Assembly: GCA_007128995.1 (NCBI GenBank)
Contig: SKWJ01000010.1
Location: 1 to 5,008 of the forward strand
DNA length: 5,008 nt
Direction of reading: 5' to 3'
From: Paracoccaceae bacterium
GTDB taxonomy: Bacteria; Pseudomonadota; Alphaproteobacteria; Rhodobacterales; Rhodobacteraceae
Both the position numbers and the translations under genes were made by a program. How positions within the stretch are numbered: position 1 is the first letter of the stretch; each line of letters begins with the position of its first letter. Below the pieces are notes generated by a model. That model was not told the origin of the DNA. It did no database searches and saw only the letters and a program-made list of their open reading frames with translations. Of the stretch, positions 1-5,008 are shown one piece after another.

Positions 1-641
1 AGAAACAGAAGTTGCGCCGCAAGTGGATTGATCTCAGGCAGATCGCCCAGAACACCCCCCGGGACAAATTCAGTTGTTCCGGTCAATACCCACAGCGCGA
101 GCGTCCCCAACAAAAGGACAAGCCCCCCGGCAAGCGTATATGTCAGATAAATCCGCCCAGCGCGTAACGACTCCGAGTCGCCGCGATGGATGACAAGTGG
201 ATACGTCGCCAGCGTCAGCAGTTCATAAAAGATCAGGAAGGTGAACAGGTTGCCAGACATGGCAATGCCCACTGTGGCGGCAACGCACAAGCTGAAGAAG
301 CCGAAAAACCGCGCCCGATGGGGCCCGCGCTCCAGATAGCCGACAGAATAGACTGTCGTGATCAGCCAGAGGACAGCCGACAGAGCAATGAACAGCAAGG
401 CGAGAGGATCTGCCTGCAGCTTGAACTCCAACCCCGGCAACATCTCGAGACGCAGATCATAGATCACGCCCTGAGACACTTTCAGGCTGAGCCAGACCAC
501 AAGCGCCACCTTCAAAGTTGCCATGCCAAGGTTGATTGTCGTGCGCAATCGGGCAGCAGATTCTGGCAGAGCAAACAGCGCCGGAGCCGCAAGCAGCGAG
601 GTCATCAGGATGAACAGAGGGAGAAACGGCGCATCGCTCAT
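1..641 (-). CDS. MrpD/NuoL/NuoM-like proton-conducting antiporter subunit, second copy (3' end outside window)
   Basis: Reading the minus strand from the ATG at 641-639 gives 213 uninterrupted codons to the window edge, so the C-terminus is missing. The start overlaps the mnhD stop in an ATGA arrangement, with GGAG (649-652) 7 nt upstream. The protein is strongly hydrophobic, with about five membrane segments in the visible part. Residues 98-104 (YSVGYLE) and 131-150 (NLFTFLIFYELLTLATYPLV) match the Proton_antipo_M type core shared by MrpA, MrpD, NuoL, NuoM and NuoN. E140 sits where the family has its essential TM5 glutamate. The lysines of TM7, TM8 and TM12 would lie beyond the visible end. 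By family it should form an ion-translocating channel in the cytoplasmic membrane beside MnhD. Whether it stands in for the MrpA N-terminal subunit, or is closer to MrpD, NuoM or a hydrogenase-4 type subunit, cannot be settled from the fragment. The family is clear; the exact subfamily is not. Confidence 0.88.
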   Translation of the reverse strand, partial: MSDAPFLPLFILMTSLLAAPALFALPESAARLRTTINLGMATLKVALVVWLSLKVSQGVIYDLRLEMLPGLEFKLQADPLALLFIALSAVLWLITTVYSVGYLERGPHRARFFGFFSLCVAATVGIAMSGNLFTFLIFYELLTLATYPLVIHRGDSESLRAGRIYLTYTLAGGLVLLLGTLALWVLTGTTEFVPGGVLGDLPEINPLAAQLLF

Positions 642-2095
642 GGCGCAACTCCGAACGGATAACCAATTTCGATGAAAGAAAGGATCGGGGCAGCAAAGAA
701 TCCAAGCGCGATCGCGCCAGCCGCCAGGGTTAGCGGGGCTGCATCCGCATAGGCCCATCCCTGATGTTCCGTCACTGGTGTGCGCACCCTGTCAAAGCGC
801 AGAAAGCCTGCGAAAACCCTGCTGAAATAGGCGATCGACATCAAAGTTCCGGCCATGGTCACGGCAATCCAGTGCCAGTAACCGGCGGCCATAGCCCCTT
901 CCATCAACGACCATTTGCCGATGAACCCAAGGCTGGGGGGCAGGCCAATAAGGCTGATGGCGGCCAGCGCAAAGGTGAATTGCGCCAAAGTGGGACGCAC
1001 CGACGAACGATCCAGATCACGGATCAGGTCATGGCCGATTTCGTCCTTGATCCGGCCTGCAGACAAGAACATGGCCGCCTTGGCGACGCCATGTGCAAGG
1101 ATCAGAAGCGCGGCAGCCTTCCAGCTTTCGGCCAGACCGACTTGCCCGGCCCGCGCAAAAGCCACGAAGATCAGGCCGATCTGAACGACGGTGGACCACG
1201 CGACAAGCATCTTCAATCGCTCGGCCCGCAAGGCCTGAATCCCGCCCCAGACAACAGCACCAGCGCCCAGAATACCGATCAATGTCACGAGTATCTCGTC
1301 AGGCAAGGGCATATAGGTTGTCAGACGCAGGAAAATGTATAAAGCGGCCTTGACTACCAGCCCCGACAAGAGTGCGCTGGCCGGGGCGGTTGCGTTGGCA
1401 TGCGCCGCAGGCAACCAGAAATGCAGCGGAAACAGCGCGGTTTTCAGGAACATGCCAATGATCATCAACGCCAGCGCTGCCGAGAGTGCCAGAGAGCTGT
1501 CCGCATTGATCAGACCAGCAAAGTCCAGCCGCCCAAGCTGCAGGTAGATGAACCCCACCCCCATCAGAAACAACAGGGCCCCAAGGATGGAGGCATACAT
1601 GTATTCAAGCCCGGCCCGCAGCGCTGCCTTGCTGCCGCTCAGGACCGTCAGGCCGACGGCAGCCAGTGCGATAATCTCGATCATCACATAGAGATTGAAG
1701 ATGTCGGTGCTGAGATAGACACCATTCATCCCGGTCAGCAACAGCAGCCAGAGCGGCCAGAAGTACTGCCGCTGCCGCGCTTGCGCATCGCCCTTCAGAC
1801 TGTCGAGCGCAGCAAGACTGACCAGAAACCCGACTATGCATGTCAGCGCCAGCATGGCCACGCTCAGCCCGTCGGCGCGCAGGTCAATACCCAAAGGTGC
1901 GCCCCAGCCGCCCAGCGGCAGGATGATGGCACCCTCTGACAGCACCTCGCGTGCCAGCAGCACCACGACAGCCGCTGTCAGCACCAGCGTCACAAGGCCA
2001 ATGAAGGCCGCAACTCGGGGTAGCAAGAAGGCCGCAATCGCACCCAGAAGGGGCATGAAGATGGCCAATGTCATTGGGTCGAACTCAACGGTCAT
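638..2095 (-). CDS. mnhD: Monovalent cation/H+ antiporter subunit D (MnhD/MrpD)
   Basis: This 485-residue polytopic membrane protein has the length expected for MrpD (about 490). It belongs to the Proton_antipo_M family shared with NuoM/NuoN and is a main ion-translocating subunit. Conserved features are E140 in the TM5 segment (residues 131-150), K218 followed by the PLHFWLPAAHANA stretch (223-235) on the broken helix TM7, K249 in TM8 (VVKAALY), H335 and K339 in HGVAKAAMF, and K394 in FIGKW of TM12. Together these form the acidic/lysine relay of complex I-type antiporter subunits, so the protein looks functional. The ATG at 2095 is supported by GGAGG (2102-2106) 6 nt upstream. It overlaps the end of mnhC by 11 nt, and its stop overlaps the next gene by 4 nt. 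The residue before E140 is Ile where Bacillus MrpD has Phe (recalled, not checked). Confidence 0.96.
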   Translation of the reverse strand: MTVEFDPMTLAIFMPLLGAIAAFLLPRVAAFIGLVTLVLTAAVVVLLAREVLSEGAIILPLGGWGAPLGIDLRADGLSVAMLALTCIVGFLVSLAALDSLKGDAQARQRQYFWPLWLLLLTGMNGVYLSTDIFNLYVMIEIIALAAVGLTVLSGSKAALRAGLEYMYASILGALLFLMGVGFIYLQLGRLDFAGLINADSSLALSAALALMIIGMFLKTALFPLHFWLPAAHANATAPASALLSGLVVKAALYIFLRLTTYMPLPDEILVTLIGILGAGAVVWGGIQALRAERLKMLVAWSTVVQIGLIFVAFARAGQVGLAESWKAAALLILAHGVAKAAMFLSAGRIKDEIGHDLIRDLDRSSVRPTLAQFTFALAAISLIGLPPSLGFIGKWSLMEGAMAAGYWHWIAVTMAGTLMSIAYFSRVFAGFLRFDRVRTPVTEHQGWAYADAAPLTLAAGAIALGFFAAPILSFIEIGYPFGVAP

Positions 2096-2375
2096 CTTCA
2101 GCCTCCAGGCTTTGCAGACGGCGGATCAGGGCCAAGGCGACGGCAGTGGCGCTGACCATCACGACGATCCCGGTGATGACCAACGCATGCGGAACGGGAT
2201 CTGGTGCCGCAGGTGGTTCGCGCCAGGCACCAACCACCAACATGAACCCGGCGCCGACCGAGCAGAGTTTCAGCGCCAGCACCCTGCGCAGCCTGTCCTG
2301 AGCGCAGAGCGCCCCCACGAGCCCGATCGCGAAAACCGCAACCCCTGTGAAACCATAAATCAGATCAGGTGTCAT
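2085..2375 (-). CDS. mnhC: Monovalent cation/H+ antiporter subunit C (MnhC/MrpC, NuoK-like)
   Basis: This 96-residue protein has three membrane segments (about residues 5-25, 31-50 and 62-84) and a short charged cytoplasmic tail, the NuoK-like architecture of MrpC. The diagnostic motif is DPVPHALVITGIVV at residues 59-72, which matches the family's DPxxQALVLTAIVI. It should form part of the small-subunit bundle between MnhD and the MrpA-tail/MnhB protein. It is slightly short for the family (about 110-115). Two oddities are seen: His63 replaces the usual Gln, and Lys36 lies inside the predicted second helix. The start at 2375 is fixed by a strong AAGGAGG (2381-2387), which lies inside the upstream coding sequence. 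The gene overlaps its upstream and downstream neighbours by 11 nt each, implying translational coupling. Confidence 0.94.
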   Translation of the reverse strand: MTPDLIYGFTGVAVFAIGLVGALCAQDRLRRVLALKLCSVGAGFMLVVGAWREPPAAPDPVPHALVITGIVVMVSATAVALALIRRLQSLEAEDDR

Positions 2376-3345
2376 TGCGGCCTCCTTGCGTGCTCAGTGC
2401 GACAGGTTCACGCCCATGGAAAAGTGCGGCCAGCGTTATCGCGATTGAAATGGTGACAAGGCCTTCGATCAACAGGATCAGGGACTTGGCATGCTCTGGC
2501 GGATATTCGAAAGCAACCCGGCCACCGCCGGCAACCAAAAGCGCAACAGCTGCGAACGCTCCCGTTCCCAACACGAAAGCACCGCGTGCAATCCCGCGAT
2601 GAGCCGGGCGCGGGACATAGGCCCGCGTCAGCAGCAAAAGTAGTCCGACAGCGGCCAGAACGGCCCCGCCTTGAAATGCACCGCCCGGGGCCTCTGCTCC
2701 GACCCAAAGCAGATAGGTTCCCACCACCACGATTGCGGGCAAGGCAAGGCGCGCAAACCCCTGCCATACCTCACCCATCACCGGCGCAGGCGCATCTGAC
2801 ATGCCACGCTCTATCTGCCAGACAGCGATCACGGCAGCCAGCAGCACAACCACTTCCATCAAGGTGTCATAGGCGCGGAAATTCAGCAAAACGCCGGTGA
2901 CCGGATGCTCGACACCACTTTGCGGCATGGCATCGGCCACCAGCGGGTCAAAGCCAGGCCCAGCCTGAGGGGCACCTAAAAAAGCCGCAGCCAACCCGAG
3001 GGTGATCAAGCCACAAAACGCGGCATTGGCCCAGATGACGGCCCCCGGGACTGGCAGTAACGGCGTCACGCTCAGTGCTGCCTGTTGATCCAGCGTCCCC
3101 GAAACGAACCGCAGATGGTGAAGCGTCTTCAACAACAGTGCACCAGTAACGCCAGTCCCGATGGCAGCTTCGGCCAAAGCAACATCCGGAGCCGACAGGC
3201 GAACCCAGGACAGTGCCGACAGCAGGCCGAAGATGACAAACAGCACGATTGCGGCAAACAGATCACGCACCCCCAGCACTGCAACGGCAAGGGCCACGAC
3301 CGAGGCTGCCAGAAGAAGATCAAAGATTACAAGCGGATCAGTCAT
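2365..3345 (-). CDS. mnhB: Fused MrpA C-terminal (DUF4040/MbhD-MbhE-like) + MnhB antiporter subunit
   Basis: The protein has 326 residues, about twice the length of a stand-alone MnhB. Domain order: residues 4-80 are a DUF4040/MbhD-like region of three helices with the signature APDVALAEAAIGTG (52-65), including E59, and K73 after it. Residues 100-125 are one hydrophobic segment. Residues 149-176 match the MbhE/MrpA-tail motif (VTGVLLNFRAYDTLMEVVVL), with E164. Residues 190-312 are the MnhB domain, with APGGAFQGGAVLAAVG at 219-234 and four membrane segments. The large NuoL-like front part of MrpA is absent. The ATG at 3345 is chosen over an in-frame ATG at 3384. The longer form would add the unlikely charged extension MRAMPAPAARRCQ and overlap mnhG by 47 nt, whereas 3345 has GAGG (3355-3358) 9 nt upstream and only an 8-nt overlap. 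The motif reads GAEAPGGAF where Bacillus MrpB has GHNAPGGGF (recalled). Automated annotation may call it either DUF4040 protein or subunit B; both are partly right. Confidence 0.93.
   Translation of the reverse strand: MTDPLVIFDLLLAASVVALAVAVLGVRDLFAAIVLFVIFGLLSALSWVRLSAPDVALAEAAIGTGVTGALLLKTLHHLRFVSGTLDQQAALSVTPLLPVPGAVIWANAAFCGLITLGLAAAFLGAPQAGPGFDPLVADAMPQSGVEHPVTGVLLNFRAYDTLMEVVVLLAAVIAVWQIERGMSDAPAPVMGEVWQGFARLALPAIVVVGTYLLWVGAEAPGGAFQGGAVLAAVGLLLLLTRAYVPRPAHRGIARGAFVLGTGAFAAVALLVAGGGRVAFEYPPEHAKSLILLIEGLVTISIAITLAALFHGREPVALSTQGGRNDT
2381..2387 (-). promoter_or_regulatory. Strong internal ribosome binding site for mnhC
   Basis: On the minus strand AAGGAGG sits 5 nt before the mnhC ATG, inside the last codons of the upstream mnhB fusion gene. 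It is the strongest Shine-Dalgarno in the operon and fixes the mnhC start at 2375. Confidence 0.75.
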
Positions 3346-3631
3346 CTGACACCGCCTCGCCGCTGGCGCGGGCATAGCGCGCAATCAGATGACTGCAGGT
3401 CGCGCTGGCAACAGCGACGAAAAACCAGATCAGACCGATGCGAAACGCATCCCCCATAGACCCTGACAACAGCGCGACACCAAGTGCGACAAGCGCAAGG
3501 CCCAAACCGTCCGCCTTGGTCAATGCATGAAGACGGCAGAAAATATCCGGAAAGCGCAGCAGCCCCACTGTGCCTGCAATGAAAAAGACCGCACCAAGAC
3601 CAATCAGACTGGCAGCAACGAGTTCAAGCAT
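3338..3631 (-). CDS. mnhG: Monovalent cation/H+ antiporter subunit G (MnhG/MrpG)
   Basis: This 97-residue protein has three membrane segments (about residues 3-24, 42-56 and 63-83), as in the MnhG/PhaG family. The signature is FPDIFCRLHALTKADGLGLAL at residues 27-47, in which RLHA.TK and the following Gly-rich turn are characteristic. An in-frame upstream extension to 3946 exists, but it is Cys/Arg-rich and non-hydrophobic, and it is simply the shadow of mnhF. The ATG at 3631 has GGAGG (3640-3644) 8 nt upstream and shares one base with the mnhF stop (TGATG). Near the C-terminus the stretch SATCSH (76-81) replaces the usual SPxxxH, so the conserved proline is Ala77. The role is a structural and assembly subunit of the small-subunit bundle, in the position of MbhC. 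Confidence 0.94.
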   Translation of the reverse strand: MLELVAASLIGLGAVFFIAGTVGLLRFPDIFCRLHALTKADGLGLALVALGVALLSGSMGDAFRIGLIWFFVAVASATCSHLIARYARASGEAVSDD

Positions 3632-3891
3632 CAGTCGATCCTCCGCGAGGCAAGGACCACGAACGCAACCAGCGTCACTGCAGCAAGGAGCGCGAAAACC
3701 ATCGCCACATCCAGCAAAGCAGGCATGCCCATCAGCCGCGAGAGGATCAGCAGGATCGCAACGGCGCAGGTTCCAAACAGCTGCGCGGCAAGCATGCGCT
3801 CTGCGGGTGCCGGCCCGCGAAAGACACGGTAGAGCCCTGCAAGGACACTGAGCAGAAGGACAACCAGAACAAAGCCAAGAAACGTGCTCAT
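3631..3891 (-). CDS. mnhF: Monovalent cation/H+ antiporter subunit F (MnhF/MrpF)
   Basis: This 86-residue protein has three membrane segments (about residues 4-20, 37-51 and 60-80), the usual size for MnhF/PhaF. The family pattern after the first helix is visible as YRVFRGPAPAERMLAAQ (21-37). The third helix begins with the expected LLDVAMVFALL (59-69), in which D61 matches the conserved Asp of the family's s.lDialvlALl pattern. Glu31 stands where most relatives have the Asp of a DR pair. The start at 3891 overlaps the mnhE stop by 4 nt (ATGA) and is preceded by AAGGAG (3899-3904) at 7 nt. The subunit is expected in the small-helix bundle with E and G. Confidence 0.93.
   Translation of the reverse strand: MSTFLGFVLVVLLLSVLAGLYRVFRGPAPAERMLAAQLFGTCAVAILLILSRLMGMPALLDVAMVFALLAAVTLVAFVVLASRRID
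3640..3644 (-). promoter_or_regulatory. Ribosome binding site for mnhG
   Basis: On the minus strand GGAGG lies 8 nt before the ATG at 3631, within the end of mnhF. It supports the short 97-residue MnhG over the longer in-frame extension. Confidence 0.65.
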
Positions 3892-4496
3892 CCGCGATCT
3901 CCTTCAAGGCTGTGCAGTACGAAAAGCGCAGCGATCCGGGCTTCAAGCGCGCTCAGTTCGGATGCAAGGTCTGCGCGCGTATCAAGCATATGAACGATCA
4001 ACTCTTCACCCGCGATTTCCGCCGAAAGCGTCCCCGGCAAAAGCGAGATGGTGTTGACAAACATCACCCGCGGCGCACCCGGCGGAAAGCGCAGCGGATA
4101 GCGCCGAAACCCCGGACGCAGGGGCATCTTCGGGGCGAATGCGCGGCCTGCGACATCCACGGCACCCCGCACGGATTGGACGGCAAACCAGATCGCAAAG
4201 ACGACAGCGCCCTGCGGCGACATACGCCAGCGCGCGCTGTCGGGAAGCATCAGCCCGATGGCCGCACCAGCAAGCACGGCAGGGATGCCAAAGATCCAGG
4301 CATCCAGCCGACCATTGGTCAGCACTGCCCAGATCAGCGCAAGAACAAGCGCCGTGACCGCAAAGCGGCGCAATCTGGCCCAACTGGAAAGCACAGGCGG
4401 GCGCGTGGCAGGCAGGCTCTGCGTGCTGACAAACTCGGGTTTTGCCCGGGCTGGCCGGGCCAGTTCGGGTGGCAACGTGGGGGACATAGGGCACAT
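3888..4496 (-). CDS. mnhE: Monovalent cation/H+ antiporter subunit E (MnhE/MrpE), first gene of the operon
   Basis: The protein has 202 residues, longer than typical MnhE (about 160-170) because of a Pro/Ala/Arg-rich hydrophilic tail of about 40 residues. Membrane segments lie near 42-60, 66-85 and 95-112. They are followed by a cytoplasmic domain with NTISLLPGTLSAE (148-160) and VHMLD (168-172), the diagnostic MnhE motifs, and a C-terminal helix (175-195). The usual Thr before Pro154 is Leu153. The start is uncertain. ATGs at 4496 and 4487 are both possible and neither has a clear Shine-Dalgarno, unlike every other gene here. A start further inside, near the first helix, would also give a normal-length protein. 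As first gene after the divergent intergenic region it should lie closest to the operon promoter. Confidence 0.92.
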   Translation of the reverse strand: MCPMSPTLPPELARPARAKPEFVSTQSLPATRPPVLSSWARLRRFAVTALVLALIWAVLTNGRLDAWIFGIPAVLAGAAIGLMLPDSARWRMSPQGAVVFAIWFAVQSVRGAVDVAGRAFAPKMPLRPGFRRYPLRFPPGAPRVMFVNTISLLPGTLSAEIAGEELIVHMLDTRADLASELSALEARIAALFVLHSLEGDRG

Positions 4497-4499
4497 CCC

Positions 4500-4550
4500 G
4501 GCAGCCTGTGTGATCGCTTATCCCTGTCAGGCGCACAAGGCGGGGCTGCC
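4500..4550. repeat. Inverted repeat GGCAGCC/GGCTGCC in the mnhE leader
   Basis: GGCAGCC (4500-4506) and its exact complement GGCTGCC (4544-4550) are separated by 37 nt. The near arm ends three bases before the mnhE ATG at 4496. In the minus-strand transcript they could pair and hide the initiation region. The loop is long and the match only 7 bp, so function is speculative. Confidence 0.25.
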
Positions 4551-4605
4551 TTTCCGGTCCCGGCACGCTCTGTCACGGCCACGCGGCATTTTACCAGCGT
4601 GTTTC

Positions 4606-4634
4606 ATCATAGAACGCATGCGGTGCCGTTTTCA
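4606..4634 (-). promoter_or_regulatory. Weak candidate promoter for the mnh operon
   Basis: On the minus strand, TATGAT (4611-4606) resembles a sigma-70 -10 box (5 of 6 to TATAAT). Exactly 17 nt upstream is TGAAAA (4634-4629), a poor -35 (3 of 6 to TTGACA). It would give a leader of about 100 nt before the mnhE ATG. Such matches arise by chance, so this is only a candidate. Confidence 0.25.
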
Positions 4635-4675
4635 TCCCCTGCGGCGGGAAAAATCCTCGGAATCAAAAAACCAGA

Positions 4676-4689
4676 TCACGCTGTCGTGA
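4676..4689. repeat. Short inverted repeat TCACG-CTGT-CGTGA
   Basis: A perfect 5-bp inverted repeat with a 4-nt centre lies 61-74 nt upstream of the plus-strand start. It could be an operator half-site pair or a minor hairpin. There is no T-run on either side, so it is not a normal intrinsic terminator. A repeat this short can occur by chance. Confidence 0.3.
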
Positions 4690-4739
4690 GCGCGGGATGA
4701 AGCGCCACGTTCGGGCGTAGTTGAGATGTGAGCAAACAC

Positions 4740-4744
4740 GGAGG
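4740..4744 (+). promoter_or_regulatory. Ribosome binding site of the plus-strand gene
   Basis: GGAGG lies 5 nt before the ATG at 4750 and decides this start over the in-frame ATG two codons later (4756). Confidence 0.75.
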
Positions 4745-4749
4745 TTCTC

Positions 4750-5008
4750 ATGTCCATGACAGCACTCACCCCCTCGAAACTGCCTGACGCAAAGTCCCGC
4801 AATGATGGTTTGATCGGTCTCTGGGGCCGGATGTTCCGTCGCGACCCCGAGGATTACGAGGCGTGGCTGGAAGAACGCGATATGACCATCATCACCGCAA
4901 CTCTTATGCGACTTTCAGAGCGTCAGCTTAACCGGCTGGGAATGTCACATGCGACGCTCGCACTGGATGTCGAGGACCTTGCCCTGCGCGCAGAGCGTGA
5001 CGCGCAGA
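4750..5008 (+). CDS. Small hypothetical protein with a DUF1127-like segment (3' end outside window)
   Basis: An open frame of 86 codons starts at the ATG at 4750, behind a good Shine-Dalgarno, and runs off the right edge. The product is soluble-looking, with no signal peptide or membrane segment: a polar N-terminus, WGRMFRRDPEDYEAWLEER (25-43), then a predicted helical part. LMRLSERQLNRLGMSHATL (52-70) resembles the short DUF1127/YjiS pattern LxxLSDxQLxDIGLxRxDI, in which the Leu and Gly positions agree. The rest is rich in Glu, Arg, Leu and Asp. DUF1127 proteins are small, often Arg-rich proteins of alphaproteobacteria, some linked to RNA binding or stress and phosphate responses. Assignment here rests on a by-eye motif only. 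It is divergent from the mnh operon, so shared regulation is possible but a functional link is not shown. I do not recognise a specific gene. Confidence 0.72.
   Translation, partial: MSMTALTPSKLPDAKSRNDGLIGLWGRMFRRDPEDYEAWLEERDMTIITATLMRLSERQLNRLGMSHATLALDVEDLALRAERDAQ

Larger units (their letters stand above)
4497..4749. other. Divergent intergenic region between mnhE and a small plus-strand gene
   Basis: These 253 bases separate two divergently oriented genes and should contain both promoters. I see no gene, tRNA or clear intrinsic terminator in it. It contains a possible minus-strand promoter (4606-4634), a short perfect inverted repeat (4676-4689) and a longer-range inverted repeat close to the mnhE start (4500-4550). 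The stretch around 4630-4672 is locally richer in A and T runs than the coding sequence. No convincing sigma-70 pair was found for the plus-strand gene. Confidence 0.75.

Noticed and set aside
186..662. Plus-strand open frame of 158 codons rich in Gln, Arg and His
   Set aside because: It is antisense to the D-like gene, whose minus-strand frame encodes a coherent membrane protein. The composition is typical of a reverse-complement shadow in GC-rich DNA.
1836..2456. Plus-strand open frame of 206 codons
   Set aside because: It is opposite mnhD, mnhC and the end of the fused mnhB, all well supported. It is low-complexity, has no family motif and crosses several gene boundaries.
2408..2767. Minus-strand 119-codon frame within the fused mnhB gene
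   Set aside because: It is a +1/+2 frame shadow, Cys/Arg/Gly-rich, with no membrane segments or motif.
3338..3946. Long 202-residue version of MnhG
   Set aside because: The first 105 residues are Cys/Arg-rich out-of-frame mnhF sequence. The 97-residue form from 3631 has its own ribosome binding site and the normal family length.
4676..4689. Hairpin as an intrinsic terminator
   Set aside because: The stem is only 5 bp, there is no T-tract on either strand, and it lies between two divergent gene starts where no transcript is expected to end.
3912..4700. Plus-strand open frame of 262 codons, the longest on that strand
   Set aside because: It is antisense to mnhE with a highly basic, unstructured product, and it spans the intergenic region. 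MnhE motifs on the minus strand explain the sequence.
4721..4726. TTGAGA as a -35 box for the plus-strand gene
   Set aside because: A -10 at normal spacing would fall on the ribosome binding site and start codon, and no TATAAT-like hexamer is there.
1..5008. CRISPR array, tRNA/rRNA, insertion sequence or attachment site
   Set aside because: I saw no regularly spaced repeats, cloverleaf sequence, transposase motif or terminal repeats. Coding density by the mnh operon leaves little room.

Overview
The window is GC-rich, densely packed bacterial DNA. The protein character and the gene set suggest an alphaproteobacterium, perhaps of the Rhodobacteraceae type, but no phylogenetic marker is present, so this placement is inference.

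Layout: positions 1-4496 hold seven tightly coupled minus-strand genes, read from high to low coordinate. They encode the membrane subunits of an Mrp/Mnh-type multisubunit monovalent cation/proton antiporter complex: mnhE (3888-4496), mnhF (3631-3891), mnhG (3338-3631), a fused 'MrpA C-terminus + MnhB' gene (2365-3345), mnhC (2085-2375), mnhD (638-2095), and a second MrpD/NuoL/NuoM-like ion-translocating subunit that runs off the left edge (641 to 1). Every junction overlaps by 1 to 11 bases and internal genes have recognisable Shine-Dalgarno sequences, so this is one operon. The intergenic region 4497-4749 separates it from a divergent plus-strand gene (4750 to beyond 5008) encoding a small unrecognised protein with a DUF1127-like C-terminal stretch.

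How the genes work together: E, F, G, the MrpA-tail/B fusion, C and D should assemble in the cytoplasmic membrane as a module related to the membrane arm of complex I and to archaeal membrane-bound hydrogenase (Mbh). MnhD retains the acidic and lysine residues of the ion path. The order E-F-G-(A-tail.B)-C-D is not the classical mrpABCDEFG order. It matches the order of the Mrp-like module in archaeal Mbh operons (MbhA to MbhH).

The large N-terminal part of MrpA is absent from the stretch where it would be expected. The extra D-like subunit may replace it. Several positions important in Bacillus Mrp appear substituted in E, F, G, B and C. This suggests a divergent paralogue whose substrate or partner should not be assumed to be Na+/H+ exchange. 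The genes beyond position 1 would decide whether this is a stand-alone antiporter or part of a larger redox- or transport-coupled complex.
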